Assembly (NCBI GenBank): GCA_013339765.2 | Contig: CM023449.1 | Coordinates: forward strand, 19,338,955-19,402,954 | DNA from: Haemaphysalis longicornis | Lineage: Eukaryota > Arthropoda > Arachnida > Ixodida > Ixodidae | Direction of reading: 5' to 3' | Length of the DNA: 64,000 nucleotides | The notes under the pieces: model-generated | What the model saw: the letters and a program-made list of their open reading frames with translations, nothing else | Told to the model about the DNA's origin: nothing | Databases searched by the model: none | Program-made: the position numbers and the translations under genes | Part shown: in pieces, positions 44,290 through 54,574 of the stretch | Layout of the letters: each line of letters begins with the position of its first letter | Numbering within the stretch: the first letter of the stretch is position 1

Positions 44290-45035
44290 TTCATTTCTAT
44301 TAAAACTTTGCGTACCTGCAGAGCTGTGATATATTTGCACATTAGTTTACACTCCAAGACGACTGAAATGTCTCATTAACTTCACATTACATGCGCGAAG
44401 TATTTTGAAAACAGAAGAGTGCCATCGGTCGGCTTTTAAAGAATTCACTATAACTTGTACAAAGCTAATTTGCTTACCTGTCGTCTTTGGAGAAGGCGAG
44501 AAACTTGGCCGAACTGTTCCGCCCTGTGTTGCTGCACCACAGAGCTGCGTAGGACTGGTAACGCTCCTTCCTCCGCGGTCCCATATTTAGAATACATTCG
44601 AATGTATTTTACAATGCAGCGAAACTTTCACCCCGTGGAAGCGTTTACGCAAACCGCGCCACCCTTCACACGCCGGTTCGCTCACGCACGCACCGAACTG
44701 GCCCTCCGTGCGCGCCGACAAGAAGAAAAAAAAAATATTGGCGCCGGTGAGGTGTTGCGCATGCGTGAGGAGGAGCGGTGTGGACACTGGAAAGCAAGAA
44801 ACGCTGAGGGAAAAGGAAGGGCCACGCCGCAGCACCCTGCCGCTAGGATAGCCCCAATTTTGGAAACCGAAACTACCCAAACTCGCTGACCAGTGGCTTT
44901 TTTTTTTCTTTATTGCCTTCTTCGACAGGATGACACAACAAAGACACACGTAACTGATAATCTGTACACTCAATACTCAATACAAACACTAGAACTGCAG
45001 CCCTTCTTGGGCAAGCGGGGTGATTTCAATATTAT
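44290..45035. other. Stretch without recognised genes
   Basis: Open frames at 44455-44889 and on the opposite strand have no motifs I can name. Confidence 0.35.
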
Positions 45036-45038
45036 TTC

Positions 45039-45215
45039 ATTACTGATTCTGATTCTGATTGTGGGGTTTAACGCGCCGACGCAACGCAGGCGATGAGGCG
45101 CGCCGTAGTGGAGGGCTCCGGATTAATTTTCACCACCTGGGGATCTTTATCGTGCGCCGAAATCTCGTACACACGGGCGTTTTTGCTTTTCGCCTCCATC
45201 AGAAAAGCGACCTCG
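45039..45215 (-). mobile_element. Ruka-like SINE body without tRNA head, fused to a LINE 3' end
   Basis: The minus strand matches the 3' two-thirds of the SINE at 37519 (GATGGAGGCGAAAA, CCAGGTGGT, CCTCCACTACGGCGCG) with an (AATCAG)n-like tail. Its tRNA-derived head is replaced by the 3' end of the LINE at 45218-48560, in the same orientation. Confidence 0.75.
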
Positions 45216-45217
45216 TG

Positions 45218-45874
45218 CTATTCTTTCATTACCAATAATGCTTCAATTGTGGGTAGCCACTCGGGTTTAGAGGGCTGAAGTTTCAGTATCTGCACAAAAG
45301 AACCTATTGAATCTTTGAAGTAGTGTCTGATGAGCCTGGCATCTGGGTCGGAGTAGCGTACCGCCATCCTGTTTCTCCAGATGCTATGTAGTCCATACAG
45401 CAGAATTGTGTCAAGCGGCACACCGTCCTCATTTTCAACGTTTAAAAACCTAATACCGTAAGCATCGACAGGCAAATCTTTTTTGAGTGTTCGCTGTAGG
45501 ATGTCCCAAAAGAACACCGCTCCCCAACAGTCCAAGAACACGTGCTCAATTGTTTCTGGCTTTCGACACAGAAAACAGTGCACACCCCATGGCACAAACC
45601 ATTCCTTTTCCTCCATCCAGGTCTTTACTTCCAGTGTTCTAGTATGGAGATTAAAAAAGAAAGATTTCACTCCACCTGGGACCGTCATTCTTTTCACTCG
45701 CTTAAGTACATCTCTCTTAGGCCTTAGATTACACTTGCTGCGGTATTTGGCATTGGCAATACACTCTCGACGATATCTTTGTACAGTTTCTTCCGACTCA
45801 CCCCGCTTAAGTACTCTAAAAAAAACGCACTGAAAGAAAACGGTATGACCACACCACCTCCTTAAAAAATCCAC
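45218..45874 (-). pseudogene. LINE C-terminal segment (zinc-finger RVT type)
   Basis: The frame encodes basic sequence followed by GVHCFLCRKPETIEHVFLDC, a CxxC...H...C knuckle of the zf-RVT kind, then WDILQRTLKK and LYGLHSIWRNR. It is the continuation of the reverse transcriptase at 45913-47160 after two frame changes between about 45850 and 45915. Confidence 0.75.
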
Positions 45875-45912
45875 GTACAGTTCCCCTCATGTACTCAGAG
45901 CTCACAACAAAT

Positions 45913-47160
45913 TCAGGCAAAAGTCTTCCAAGCAAACCTCTGACAAACCGTAAGAAACGCGTCTTCAACATCACGAAGAAACAGAAATCTATTGACCACT
46001 TGCCCTAAAAATAAGTGCGATAAACCAAGTCCGCCTTCACGCACTTTCCGAAAGAGGTTCGTTCTGTTCGTTCTTTCCCATGATGAACTCCAGATAAACA
46101 CGGCGAACACACGATGAAATTTCTGAATATTAGCCCTTGAACAATGCAAAACTTGCATTACATACCACAGCTTGCTTATAAAAAACAAATTGCAAACTGT
46201 GGCTCTGGCAAACATTGATAAACCCCACCCTTTCCACTTCTCTGTCTTTTCTCGAAGTTCCTTGAGTTGCTTGGCCCAGTAAGGGTCACTGTCTTGATAA
46301 CTGTCTAGTGGCACCCCCAGGTGCTTAACAGGACTCGTGACCCACTGGATGTTGGCGAAAACGCTTGGCGTGGACTGCCATTCGCCATGCCAAAAGCCTA
46401 AGCATTTAGACCAGTTTACTGCACTACCGCTAGCTAAGCAAAAGTGTTTCACGGTTTGTACTACCTCGAGAATGCTTTCTTTAGTAGTGCAGAATACTGC
46501 AATGTCATCTGCGTACGCCAGTAGTCGAACTTCCGTCATTTGCAACCGAAAACCTTGAATGTTACTGTTTTTAATGACACTTAAGCAAAACGTCTCAATA
46601 TATATGCAGAAAAGGAGGGGGGATATCGGGCATCCTTGCCTCACCGATCGCTGCACCTGAACTCTTTTTCCAACTGCCTTATTAACTATAAGACGGGTTG
46701 TGCATTTACTGTACGCCATACGCACTCCATTTCGAATAACTTTGCCGACATTAATGTACTCTAAAATTTGAAATAAGATATCGTGCGGCACACGATCGAA
46801 AGCCTTCTCCAAGTCAATCTGGAGCATTGCGACCACAGATTGTGTGGCATCACAACACTCCAGAATACAACGCGCCTTATGTACATTCGTGAATATAGTC
46901 CGCCCTCTGATCCCACAAGTCTGGTGTGAACCTACAATATCTTGCATTACTGTTTGGAGCCTACTAGCTAATACTTTCATTAAAATTTTATAGTCTACAT
47001 TTGTTAAGCATATAGGCCGGTAAGATTTCACATCTCCGAGTTTGACGGCATCGTCCGTTTTGGGGATCAGTACAGTGTGTGACGTAGAGAAGGATGGGGG
47101 GTAGTGCGTCGAGATCGTATGCCGCATTAAAAACCATTTGCAGCACCGGCGCAATTTCAT
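45913..47160 (-). pseudogene. LINE reverse transcriptase
   Basis: Contains the RT blocks in order: LGDVKSYRPICLTNVDYKIL, QTCGIRGRTIFTNVH, LQIDLEKAFDRVPHD, RSVRQGCPISPLLFCIYIE, LLAYADDIAVF and SAVNWSKCLGFW. The SYRPICLTNVDYKI and VNWSKC patterns resemble L1/Tx1-like LINEs. It is joined to the upstream piece by a frameshift at a C run (about 47097-47102 on the window strand), so the first 20 codons of this frame are out of register. Confidence 0.85.
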
Positions 47161-47464
47161 TCTTAAATTTCTTATAAAAAGCAGCCGTTAAACCATCCGG
47201 TCCAGGGGATTATCCAGGATTTAGATTCTCTATAGCTTTCACGACTTCATCAAGAGAAATGGGGATTTCCAAGTATTCTTTTGTTTCTTCATCTAATATG
47301 GGTATTAACTTCCGAAAATCTCGCTTAAATATTTCACAATTAACTTCATGTTTTGCGAAGAGCTCACTATAGTACTGAAAAAAGACAATTTCTATAATGT
47401 TTGTATCACGAGTAATTGTTCCATTATTTTCTATTTCCACGATGTCATGCGCCGCGCATGCCAT
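47105..47464 (-). pseudogene. LINE linker between endonuclease and RT, interrupted
   Basis: In phase with the endonuclease but separated from it by an in-frame TGA (about 47468). It encodes IVFFQYYSELFAKH and SLDEVVKAIENLNPG, then a TAA at about 47210, then SPGPDGLTAAFYKKF, the conserved RT entry motif. Two stops and the C-run frameshift make the element inactive. Confidence 0.75.
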
Positions 47465-47467
47465 TTT

Positions 47468-48445
47468 TCAAGGCCCAAGGCTCGTTCGGACGGCATCTCG
47501 CCCGTAGTTCATCTTTTCAGCCCTTGCCCTTACAAGCGCGCCACGGTACCGCTCTGTGTCTATCGCTTCAAGTTTTTGCTTTACTGTTCGTATGTCATTT
47601 TTGTACTCGCCAGGTTTCATGCATTCTTCGGCTAACAAGGCTTCGAAGTTTGCCCGCAATAAGGCCTCTTGTTTTGTCGCCTCATGTTTTAGTAGGCTCG
47701 ATCTTTCAATTGCTTTGATTTTTACACTCTGTTTGAGGAGTTCCCATCCTCCACAATGGCAGCTGCCCTCATTTTTCATACTTTCTAGCAACGTAAGCGT
47801 ATTAGCTACGAACACGTCATCTTCTAAAAGCTTCCCATTTAGTTTCCACCCTTCCCAACTAAAGTCATTCTTATTTTTTGTTTTCCTACCAATGCAAAAC
47901 AAAACCAAGCAGTGATCACTGAAAGTCACCGGACAAACTTCGTATTCTCGACAATCTGGAATCCATTCTAAGGATAGATACGCTCTGTCCAGTCTAGCCT
48001 GGCTAGTACCTTGGAAGTGTGTGAGGAACACGGGCCCATTGTTAAAAGTCGCTCCAACATCTTCTAGACCACTTTCATCAATTACATCACTCAAAATAAC
48101 TGTACTTGCATCCCGAAACGGCGTTGCACTCGTTTTATTGCGTGAAGAACAAACACAGTTGAAGTCTCCCAATAACACTAGGAAACGATCCGATTTGCAA
48201 TAGTTTCCCACCGATTGGAAATCTTCCTTTCGCGTTTGAACTTTAGTTGACGCATATAGACGTATAACTCTCCATTCCTGATTTGACAGTGTAAAGTCAC
48301 ACACAATAAATCTTCCATTCACACATGCAGTAACACTTTCTATCACAGCGCCAATACTCTTTCGAATAAAAAGAAGACACCCTGCCGAATTTCCAACAGC
48401 GTGGCTGACACAAACGTAATACTGATTTTCGAACCGTCGCGCCAT
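47468..48445 (-). pseudogene. LINE endonuclease domain (APE type)
   Basis: Encodes the exonuclease-endonuclease-phosphatase landmarks FLVLLGDFNCVCS, TSQARLDRAYLS and VTFSDHCLV. The N-terminal part of the fold (the QE motif) is missing or lies in broken frames up to about 48560, where SDQYSGVGTFS-like sequence can be read in another frame. A long charged region follows toward the RT. Confidence 0.85.
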
Positions 48446-48564
48446 GCTCTCTGTCTGGTCTTCGGAAGAGCAGAATCATGGGTGCTAAATGTTCCCACAC
48501 CGCTGTACTGATCAGATAAAAATCCAATGTATAACGTAGTAGCACTATATTTTCACTTCAACTT

Positions 48565-49360
48565 GATAAATGTTTTCTTTTCCTGCTCGTATTTCTCTTG
48601 CACATATCTGAATCGGCCTGAGTGCGCCTCAACAGGGAGGCAACCATGGAGGAGAAACAGTGGGCGTAGCGGCGACGTTAACGCATCGCACGCGCACATC
48701 GGGCCATGTGTCTTAAATTGACGCGTACAACTAGTCGTGGCGGCAGTTCTAACGATCAGTCGCATGCTAATCGCATGCACCAACCGTCCATGTGCCTCGC
48801 GCTTTATACGGTTTCTCGCTATTTTTTATGCGTATTTTGAAGGTTTGTTTGCGGATACTCTTGTTTATTTTTGGGTTTTGGGGGAGATGACAAGATGCAT
48901 ATTTTTTTCTTTGTCCGATCATTTTTGGGGAAAAATAAATTGGCCGCGTATCTGCTCCTTTCGTTGCAAATGTCGTCAAAAGACGATAGTCTTTACCGAT
49001 TTTTGCCAAGTAAATACTTCCATTCGCTTTCCCGCTCACCTCCCATGTTGTTCCTCTTGCGTCGCGCTCCTCCCAAGGTAAAGACGGCAAAGGTTTGCTT
49101 AAATCATTTTAAATTTCCCGCGTTCCACTGCTCCAAACTGGGTGTCTCGATGCCAAAGCTGCCGTACGGCGAAGACGCGCGTGAATCGAGGCGCCCTACT
49201 TCAACGTTTATAGAACCGCGTTTCCCTAGTCCACGTGCGTTCCAAGCAGAACGTGGAACCTATCTAGTGGAACCTTTCGTAACTGTTGCCGGTTGATTTC
49301 TTCAAATGCCGCCAGAAGCTATATGGCGCGGGCGACAGCATGCGACGGCGGAGTGATATT
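48565..49360. other. Stretch without recognised genes
   Basis: AAAGACGATAGTCTTTACC at about 48979 repeats the palindromic GACTATCGTC motif of 38092 and 54552. The open frame at 48871-49296 has no recognisable motif. Confidence 0.4.
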
Positions 49361-49361
49361 T

Positions 49362-49890
49362 TTTAAATGCCGAGCATTTGTATAACTCACGATGTCACCC
49401 GTGCGTCGGCGTCCACAGCAGCCAGCCTCCCCCTACACTATAAAAAGAAATAACAGTTACCGGCGCCTGGTTTCGATCCCACGACCCTGCGGGCGGAACG
49501 CAAGGTACATGGTGCTCTACCCACTGCGCCACAAAAGCGACACAGAATGAAATGCTACGACGCGCCTTATATCCTTAACTCATTCAAACTACGTCAAGAA
49601 GCTGCTGATACAACGCATTTCACTACCTGTGGGCGGAACGCGAGGTACATGGTGCTCTTCCCACTGCGCCACAAAACCGACACAGAATCAAAGGCTACGA
49701 ACGCGCCTTATATCCTTGACTCATTCAAACTACGTCGTTAGCGGCGTGCGTTGGCGACTCAGCGGCGTGCTGCGGCGTGATAGCTGCGTGTTGTACACGT
49801 GATAGCACCAACCCCCCAACACTAAACGTTAACGCAATACACCCACCCCCTATGCGACGCATTTACTCGAGTGCCCCTCGCGGGGAGATG
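49362..49890 (+). repeat. Long inverted repeat, left arm (outer pair)
   Basis: About 520 bases, mirrored by 50258-50775. From the outside it has AAATGCCGAGCATTTGTATA, AACTCACGATGTCACCCG, a tRNA-like module (minus strand, about 49545 to 49455), a 150-base block repeated twice in tandem (TGCGCCACAAAA...CTCATTCAAACTACGTC), then GATAGCACCAACCCCCCAA. It ends CGACGCATTTACTCGAG plus the hairpin CCCCTCGCGGGG at about 49880. Confidence 0.85.
49455..49545 (-). repeat. tRNA-like module with A and B boxes
   Basis: Minus strand: TGGCGCAGTGGGTAGAGCACC (A-box) and GTGGGATCGAAACC (B-box, fits GWTCRANNC). The T-arm does not pair fully and no acceptor stem is evident, so this is a Pol III-promoter-like relic. 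A second, B-box-less copy follows within the arm. Confidence 0.65.
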
Positions 49891-49898
49891 GGCCCGTT

Positions 49899-50126
49899 AT
49901 GGACAGCGAACAGCGTACCCCGGTGATTTTTGTTCAATGGTATGGCACTCTCGCAAACACAGATTACCCTAATGCCGACATGAGGCGCGTGGTGTCGTTA
50001 CTAAAACAAAATCCTTGCCGTCTGCTGTTCGCTTTCCATTGCTGGCCGACTGTACGGGTTTTCCCGAGGTGCCAACTGTGTCAGTTAACGATGGGACCCG
50101 AACCAGTTCATATGACTAGAGCGTAG
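49899..50126 (+). other. Spacer between inverted arms, open frame of unknown meaning
   Basis: The 370-base spacer (49891-50257) is unique in the window. It holds a 75-codon frame (MDSEQRTPVIFVQWYGTLAN...) with no match that I recognise; it may be chance. Confidence 0.25.
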
Positions 50127-50257
50127 TTCGAATGCATGCCAATTACTGCCGCCCAGGTTTTCGAAGTACTGAGTGTTCCCTTAAGTGACTCGCGGAATTC
50201 GTTCCAATTTTGCTTGGTAGGTTTCTCTGCATGGTCTCTTGCTTGGTTGGTGAGCCC

Positions 50258-50775
50258 ATCTCCCCGCGAGGGGGACTCGAGTAAATGCGTCGCATAGGGG
50301 GTGGGTGTATTGCGTTAACGTTTAGTGTTGGGGGGTTGGTGCTATCACGTGTACAACACGCAGCTATCACGCCGCTAGCACGCCGCTGAGTCGCCAACGC
50401 ACGCCGCTGACGACGTAGTTTGAATGAGTCGAGGATATAAGGCGCGTTCGTAGCCTTTGATTCTGTGTCGGTTTTGTGGCGCAGTGGGAAGAGCACCATG
50501 TACCTCGCGTTCCGCCCACAGGTAGTGAATGCGTTGTATCAGCAGCTTCTTGACGTAGTTTGAATGAGTTAAGGATATAAGGCGCGTTCGTAGCATTTCA
50601 TTCTGTGTCGCTTTTGTGGCGCAGTGGGTAGGGCACCATGTACCTTGCGTTCCGCCCACAGGGTCGTGGGATCGAAACCAGGCGCCGGTAACTGTTATTT
50701 CTTTTTATAGTGTAGGGGGAGGCTGGCTGCTGCGGACGCCGACGCACGGATGACATCGTGAGTTATACAAATGCT
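50258..50775 (-). repeat. Long inverted repeat, right arm (outer pair)
   Basis: The mirror image of 49362-49890, starting with CATCTCCCCGCGAGGGGG and ending GTGAGTTATACAAATGC. Its tRNA-like module reads on the plus strand at about 50614-50690. Arm identity is high (scattered single differences), implying recent origin or arm-to-arm conversion. Confidence 0.85.
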
Positions 50776-50925
50776 CGTCAGCGTCGGGCCACGGACCCTT
50801 CGATTCGTGCGCGACACGCGGCTGCGACACGTCAGCGGCGGGCCGTGGATCCCGCGGTACGCGCACGAGAAGCGGCCGCCGAGCGTCGTCGTCGAGACGC
50901 CGCCCCGGAGGCCGTCCGCGAACGC
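50767..50925 (+). pseudogene. Helitron-like Arg/Glu repeat remnant
   Basis: Encodes ARQRRATDPSIRARHAAATR, QRRAVDPAVRAREAAAERRR and DAAPEAVRER, the same repeat type as 609-1040. It begins at the very base where the right inverted arm ends, so it is probably captured or residual coding sequence of the parent element. Confidence 0.55.
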
Positions 50926-50947
50926 CAGCCCCTACGCCAACTACCCA

Positions 50948-51160
50948 CCCTACGCCACGTGACCATCCCCAATGCTCTGCATTTACTCGTGTCCCTCGCG
51001 CGGGGGCATGCAGAGCATTTGTATAACTCACGATGTCACCCGTGCGTCGGCGTCCGCAGCAGCCAGCCTCCCCCTACACTATAAAAATCCTCCGTCGCAT
51101 GCCCCCGCGCGAGGGACACGAGTAAATGCAGAGCATTGGGGTCGTTTACGTGGCGTAGGG
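50948..51160. repeat. Foldback with Helitron-repeat ends
   Basis: Arms 50948-51011 and 51098-51160 are mirror images (CTACGCCACGT, CCCCAATGCTCTGCATTTAC, TCGTGTCCCTCGCGCGGGGG). The loop contains the AACTCACGATGTCACCCGTG and CCCCCTACACTATAAAAA blocks of the large arms. Confidence 0.85.
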
Positions 51161-51162
51161 TT

Positions 51163-51390
51163 GGTGGTGGTGGTGGTGGTAGTTGGTGGTAGTTGTTGGT
51201 GGTGGTAGTTGGGTTTTAGAAAGAGAGAGGGAGAGAGACAGGAGAGAGAGACGTAAGTAGGTAACGTCAACGCGTACTTGTTGTTATTTATTGCCATCAC
51301 TTGCACCCCCCCCCCCCCCCCCCCAATCGTGATATCTTTATTGTTTATTTTCTTCTTTTATCTCTCGAGGGGGGGGGGGGGGGGGCTGAA
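51163..51390 (+). repeat. Simple repeats: (GGT)n, (GA)-rich, poly(C), poly(G)
   Basis: A (GGT)n tract at about 51163-51210, GAGAGAGA stretches to about 51252, a C run at 51305-51324 and a G run at 51369-51386. The two homopolymers face each other and could fold. Confidence 0.9.
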
Positions 51391-51531
51391 GATGGAGGGG
51401 TGTTCAGTCGGTTGTCGACGTCGCGGTACTAGTTGAAGGTCTTGCTTCCATCGCTTATCAACTGCGACCGCCGACGAACGCAAGAGAAGAGAGCGCAGGA
51501 GTTGACTGGAGTGGAGCCCGCGCCAACCCGC

Positions 51532-51904
51532 TTTATAGGGGGTGGTTGTATTGCGGTAACGTTTAGTGTTTGGGGGGTTGATGCTATCACGTGTACACCA
51601 CGCAGCTATCCCGCCGCTAGCACGCCGCTGAGTCGCCAACGCACGCCGCTGACGACGTAGTTTGAATGAGTCAAGGATATAAGGCGCGTTCGCAGCCTTT
51701 GATTTTGTGTCGTATTGTGGCGCAGTAGAGCACCATGTACCTTGCGTTCCCCCCGCAGGGTCGTGGGATCGAAACCAGGCGCCGGTAACTGTTATTTCTT
51801 TTTCTTTTTATAGTGTAGGGGGAGGCTGGCTGCTGCGGACGCCGACGCACGGGTGACATCGTGAGTTATACAAATTCTCTGCATTTAAAAAGAAATAACA
51901 GTTA
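51532..51904 (-). repeat. Long inverted repeat, left arm (second pair)
   Basis: Same family as 50258-50775 with one instead of two tandem blocks: GTTTAGTGTTTGGGGGGTTG, a tRNA-like module (about 51715-51780), then GTGACATCGTGAGTTATACA. Its partner is 53806-54250. The pair has been pushed apart by the insertion 51905-53805. Confidence 0.75.
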
Positions 51905-53805
51905 CCGGCACTGATCTCCACTTAGTTGCTGGATGGCGCTTCGCCGCTGTCGCGGCCGGGCTCGCGCACGGCCACCGGAAGTTCAGCGGCTCGTCCCGGA
52001 AGTCGGGCGTCTGCTATGCTTTTCAACCGCTGATAAGCGTCCCGATTGGCGGATTTTGGCATTTTGTTCTCACTTTATTGCATTTTGGCTATACACATTG
52101 CGTTCAGATCGCAACATATGCTATACCGAAATATGCGACGTTAATATGAAGCAGAATTTAATTGCAAAGGAGAACGAAAATGTCACTTGGGTCTTGGTTT
52201 GAGAGGAGACGACGCAGCTCTAACGGGATTTATGCTAGAAATTTATGCTAGGGATTTATGCTAGAAAGAAAACAACGTGGGCACGGCGACAGGCTGTAGC
52301 CGAGTTCGTGCGCCCGTTCTGTCAAAACAGTTAGTAAAGTGGTTACTGCAGAGCCTGCTGCCTGGGGATGGAGAGCTAGTTACACGGGCACAGTTAACCA
52401 CGGTTAAGCAAACCGCGGTTAGACAAAACCGCAGTTTGCTGCGTTACACGACAGACGAAACTGCGGTTACGTCGCTAACCATGGTTAGCGCAAACTGAGC
52501 TTGGCACCTCAGTTCGGTCACGCTAACCGCAGTTTCTGCAGCCGCAGTGCTCAAAATCGCACAATTCAGTTCGGACGCAAGTGGCGGCGCATCAGCGGAG
52601 GCGAAAAAAAAAATCACCTGGCGTTCGGAAGAGACAAAGGTTCTCAAATAGCGGGCGCCCCAAAAGCTGTCCCCAAGACGCGCTTACGTTCTTTGCATCG
52701 CTCTCGCAATCAGCGCGACTGCCCGTCAGCAGCGGCTCGTTTCCCGATCCGCCCGATCAACTACGACAAACGCCGTGCTAAATTTGTAAATTCCGCGCGT
52801 CGTCCGCCAAAAATGGATATAGCAGGCAATCTTGAAGCGTTTTCATGCACACGGAAACGATCAGCGCGCGCGTCGGCCGTGCCTGTAAACACGCCGGCGC
52901 GCCTGCCCGCACGGCACTGCTTGCGGCCCGAACCGTCCCAGACCACGGCAGCAACAGCTTATCGCATCGCCGCTCTTCGAAATCAATCTGATCGCGGAAA
53001 AGAACTTCCGCATTCGAGAAAATGGATGTTAGTGCGGTGAAAAATTGTGCTATGGATTGTAATTCGCAGTTGGAGAGATAGCGGTGGTCAAATATCTACC
53101 GCGATGCTAAGATGAAAGTTCCCAACACCGAACAGACCTAAGCAAACCAAGCCGGTTGCGAGCTTTGGGGAAGCCCCTCTTCTCGCCACGCACGAGTGCG
53201 GTGCGTTTGTGTCAGAAGCGAATGCTTTAACGATATTTCTTTTTGTCTACACTGCTTCTCTTTTTTTTATCGTGAAGTTAAAAGTGTGGTAATTTATTTT
53301 TGTTGCGCTCATAATCAAGTGACTGCGGTTACCAAACTTGCAATTTCGCGTGCAACATCCAAAACCGCAGTTGGCGATAACCGCGGTTAAAGTTTAGTAA
53401 CCACGGTTAAACTTAACTGCGGTTACTTTCGCCGTGTAACTAGGGCATAAGTTTGCCACCCAATGCAGGTATAAATCCGGCTTAGAGCGAGGGAATCTGC
53501 GTAACAAGAGCCCCAACTTAAAAACGACACTGATATGACATTTGCGTTTCGCTGCGTATCACGCACGTCGTTCAGAATATTGTAATATTTCCAAGTAGAA
53601 CGTCTTCCCAGACGACTTCTCTGGTCTGCTTGTGCAGTTTACGGCGCAACAAGCAGGCATTTTTGGCGGAATGCGTGCGAAACCAGCCCATGCGTAGCAT
53701 GCGCTATGCTGGAACGGCCCGACTTCCGGGACGAGCGCTCGAACTTCCGGCGGCCGTGCGCCGGAGAGCTCGAAGCGCCATCCAGCAACTCTGGTGGAGA
53801 TCAGT
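51905..53805. mobile_element. Inverted-repeat DNA element with 8-base target duplication (hAT- or P-like)
   Basis: The ends CACTGATCTCCAC and GTGGAGATCAGTG are mirror images. The similarity extends inward about 100 bases (AGTTGCTGGATGGCGCTTCG, CGGCCGCCGGAAGTTC-like). GTTACCGG precedes the left end and follows the right end, an 8-base duplication of the host repeat. No transposase was recognised. It contains the nested element 52375-53447. Confidence 0.7.
52375..53447. mobile_element. Nested inverted-repeat element, Harbinger-like, with Myb/SANT-like scrap
   Basis: The ends CTAGTTACACGG and CCGTGTAACTAG mirror each other. Subterminal regions hold many AACCGCGGTTA/TAACCGCAGTT variants in both orientations. 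At about 52605-52640 the plus strand reads ITWRSEETKVLK, like the start of the Myb/SANT domain of Harbinger accessory proteins, followed by a stop. Assignment is tentative. Confidence 0.5.
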
Positions 53806-54250
53806 GGTTACCGGCGCCTGGTTTCGATCCCACGACCCTGCGGGCGGAACGCAAGGTACATGGTGCTCTACCCACTGCGCCACAAAGCCGACACAGAATG
53901 AAAGGCTACGAACGCGCCTTATATCCTTGACTCATTCAAACTACGTCAAGAAGATGATGATACAACGCATTCACTACCTGTGGGTGGAACGCGAGGTACA
54001 TGGTGCTCTTCCCACTACGCCACAAAACCGACACAGAATCAAAGGCTACGAACGCGCCTTATATCCTTGACTCATTCAAACTACGTCGTCATCGGCGTGC
54101 GTTGGCGACTCAGCGGCGTGCTAGCGGCGTGATAGCTGCGTGGTGTACACGTGATAGCACCAACCCCCCAAACACTAAACGTTAACGCAATACACCCACC
54201 CCCTATGCGACGCATTTACTCGAGTCCCCCTCGCGGGGAGATTTTTTTCT
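53806..54250 (+). repeat. Long inverted repeat, right arm (second pair)
   Basis: Resumes at GTTACCGGCGCCTGGTTTCG exactly after the 51905-53805 insertion and runs through the two tandem blocks, GATAGCACCAACCCCCC and the GC hairpin ending at about 54241 followed by TTTTTTT. Collinear with 49447-49890. Confidence 0.8.
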
Positions 54251-54494
54251 TCAGTTGATGAAGTATTTAATCTCGCCAAAATCAAACATGTACGATTTTT
54301 TATAAAGGAACGCTGCAAATATCACTTCTGTATTAATTTGTTGTCCTTATATATGCGTAATGTCTTGTTGTTCTTCAACAATATTGACAAGTATGAACAT
54401 TACACCGGACTTAGACGGGCACATTTAGCTGTGACTATATAAGACTATTGCGCGAGCATTGGTTTACTTTGGCCGGGTGGCTGAATCGAGTCAC

Positions 54495-54570
54495 AGACGG
54501 ACAGACGGACATACAGACAGACCAAAATTTCTGGGTTTAAGTAGCCCAAGAAGGACTATCGTCTTTAAAA
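54495..54570 (+). repeat. Dispersed repeat end (ACAGACGGACAGACGG...GACTATCGTCTTTAAAA)
   Basis: The same pair of blocks, in the same order and spacing, occurs at 38025-38106. AAGAAGGACTATCGTCTTTAA and AGAAAGACTATCGTCTTTAT end both copies. Confidence 0.6.
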
Positions 54571-54574
54571 TTTC

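Larger units (their letters stand above)
45218..48560 (-). mobile_element. L1/Tx1-like LINE, second ORF nearly complete, inactivated
   Basis: The envelope of the endonuclease, linker, RT and zf-RVT segments described separately. Length and order fit one ORF2 of about 1,080 codons carrying two in-frame stops and at least three frameshifts. No ORF1 was recognised. The 3' end passes directly into SINE sequence at 45215. Confidence 0.8.

Noticed and set aside
51305..51386. CRISPR-like or direct-repeat array
   Set aside because: Only homopolymer runs and trinucleotide repeats are present; the host is eukaryotic and there are no spaced identical repeats.
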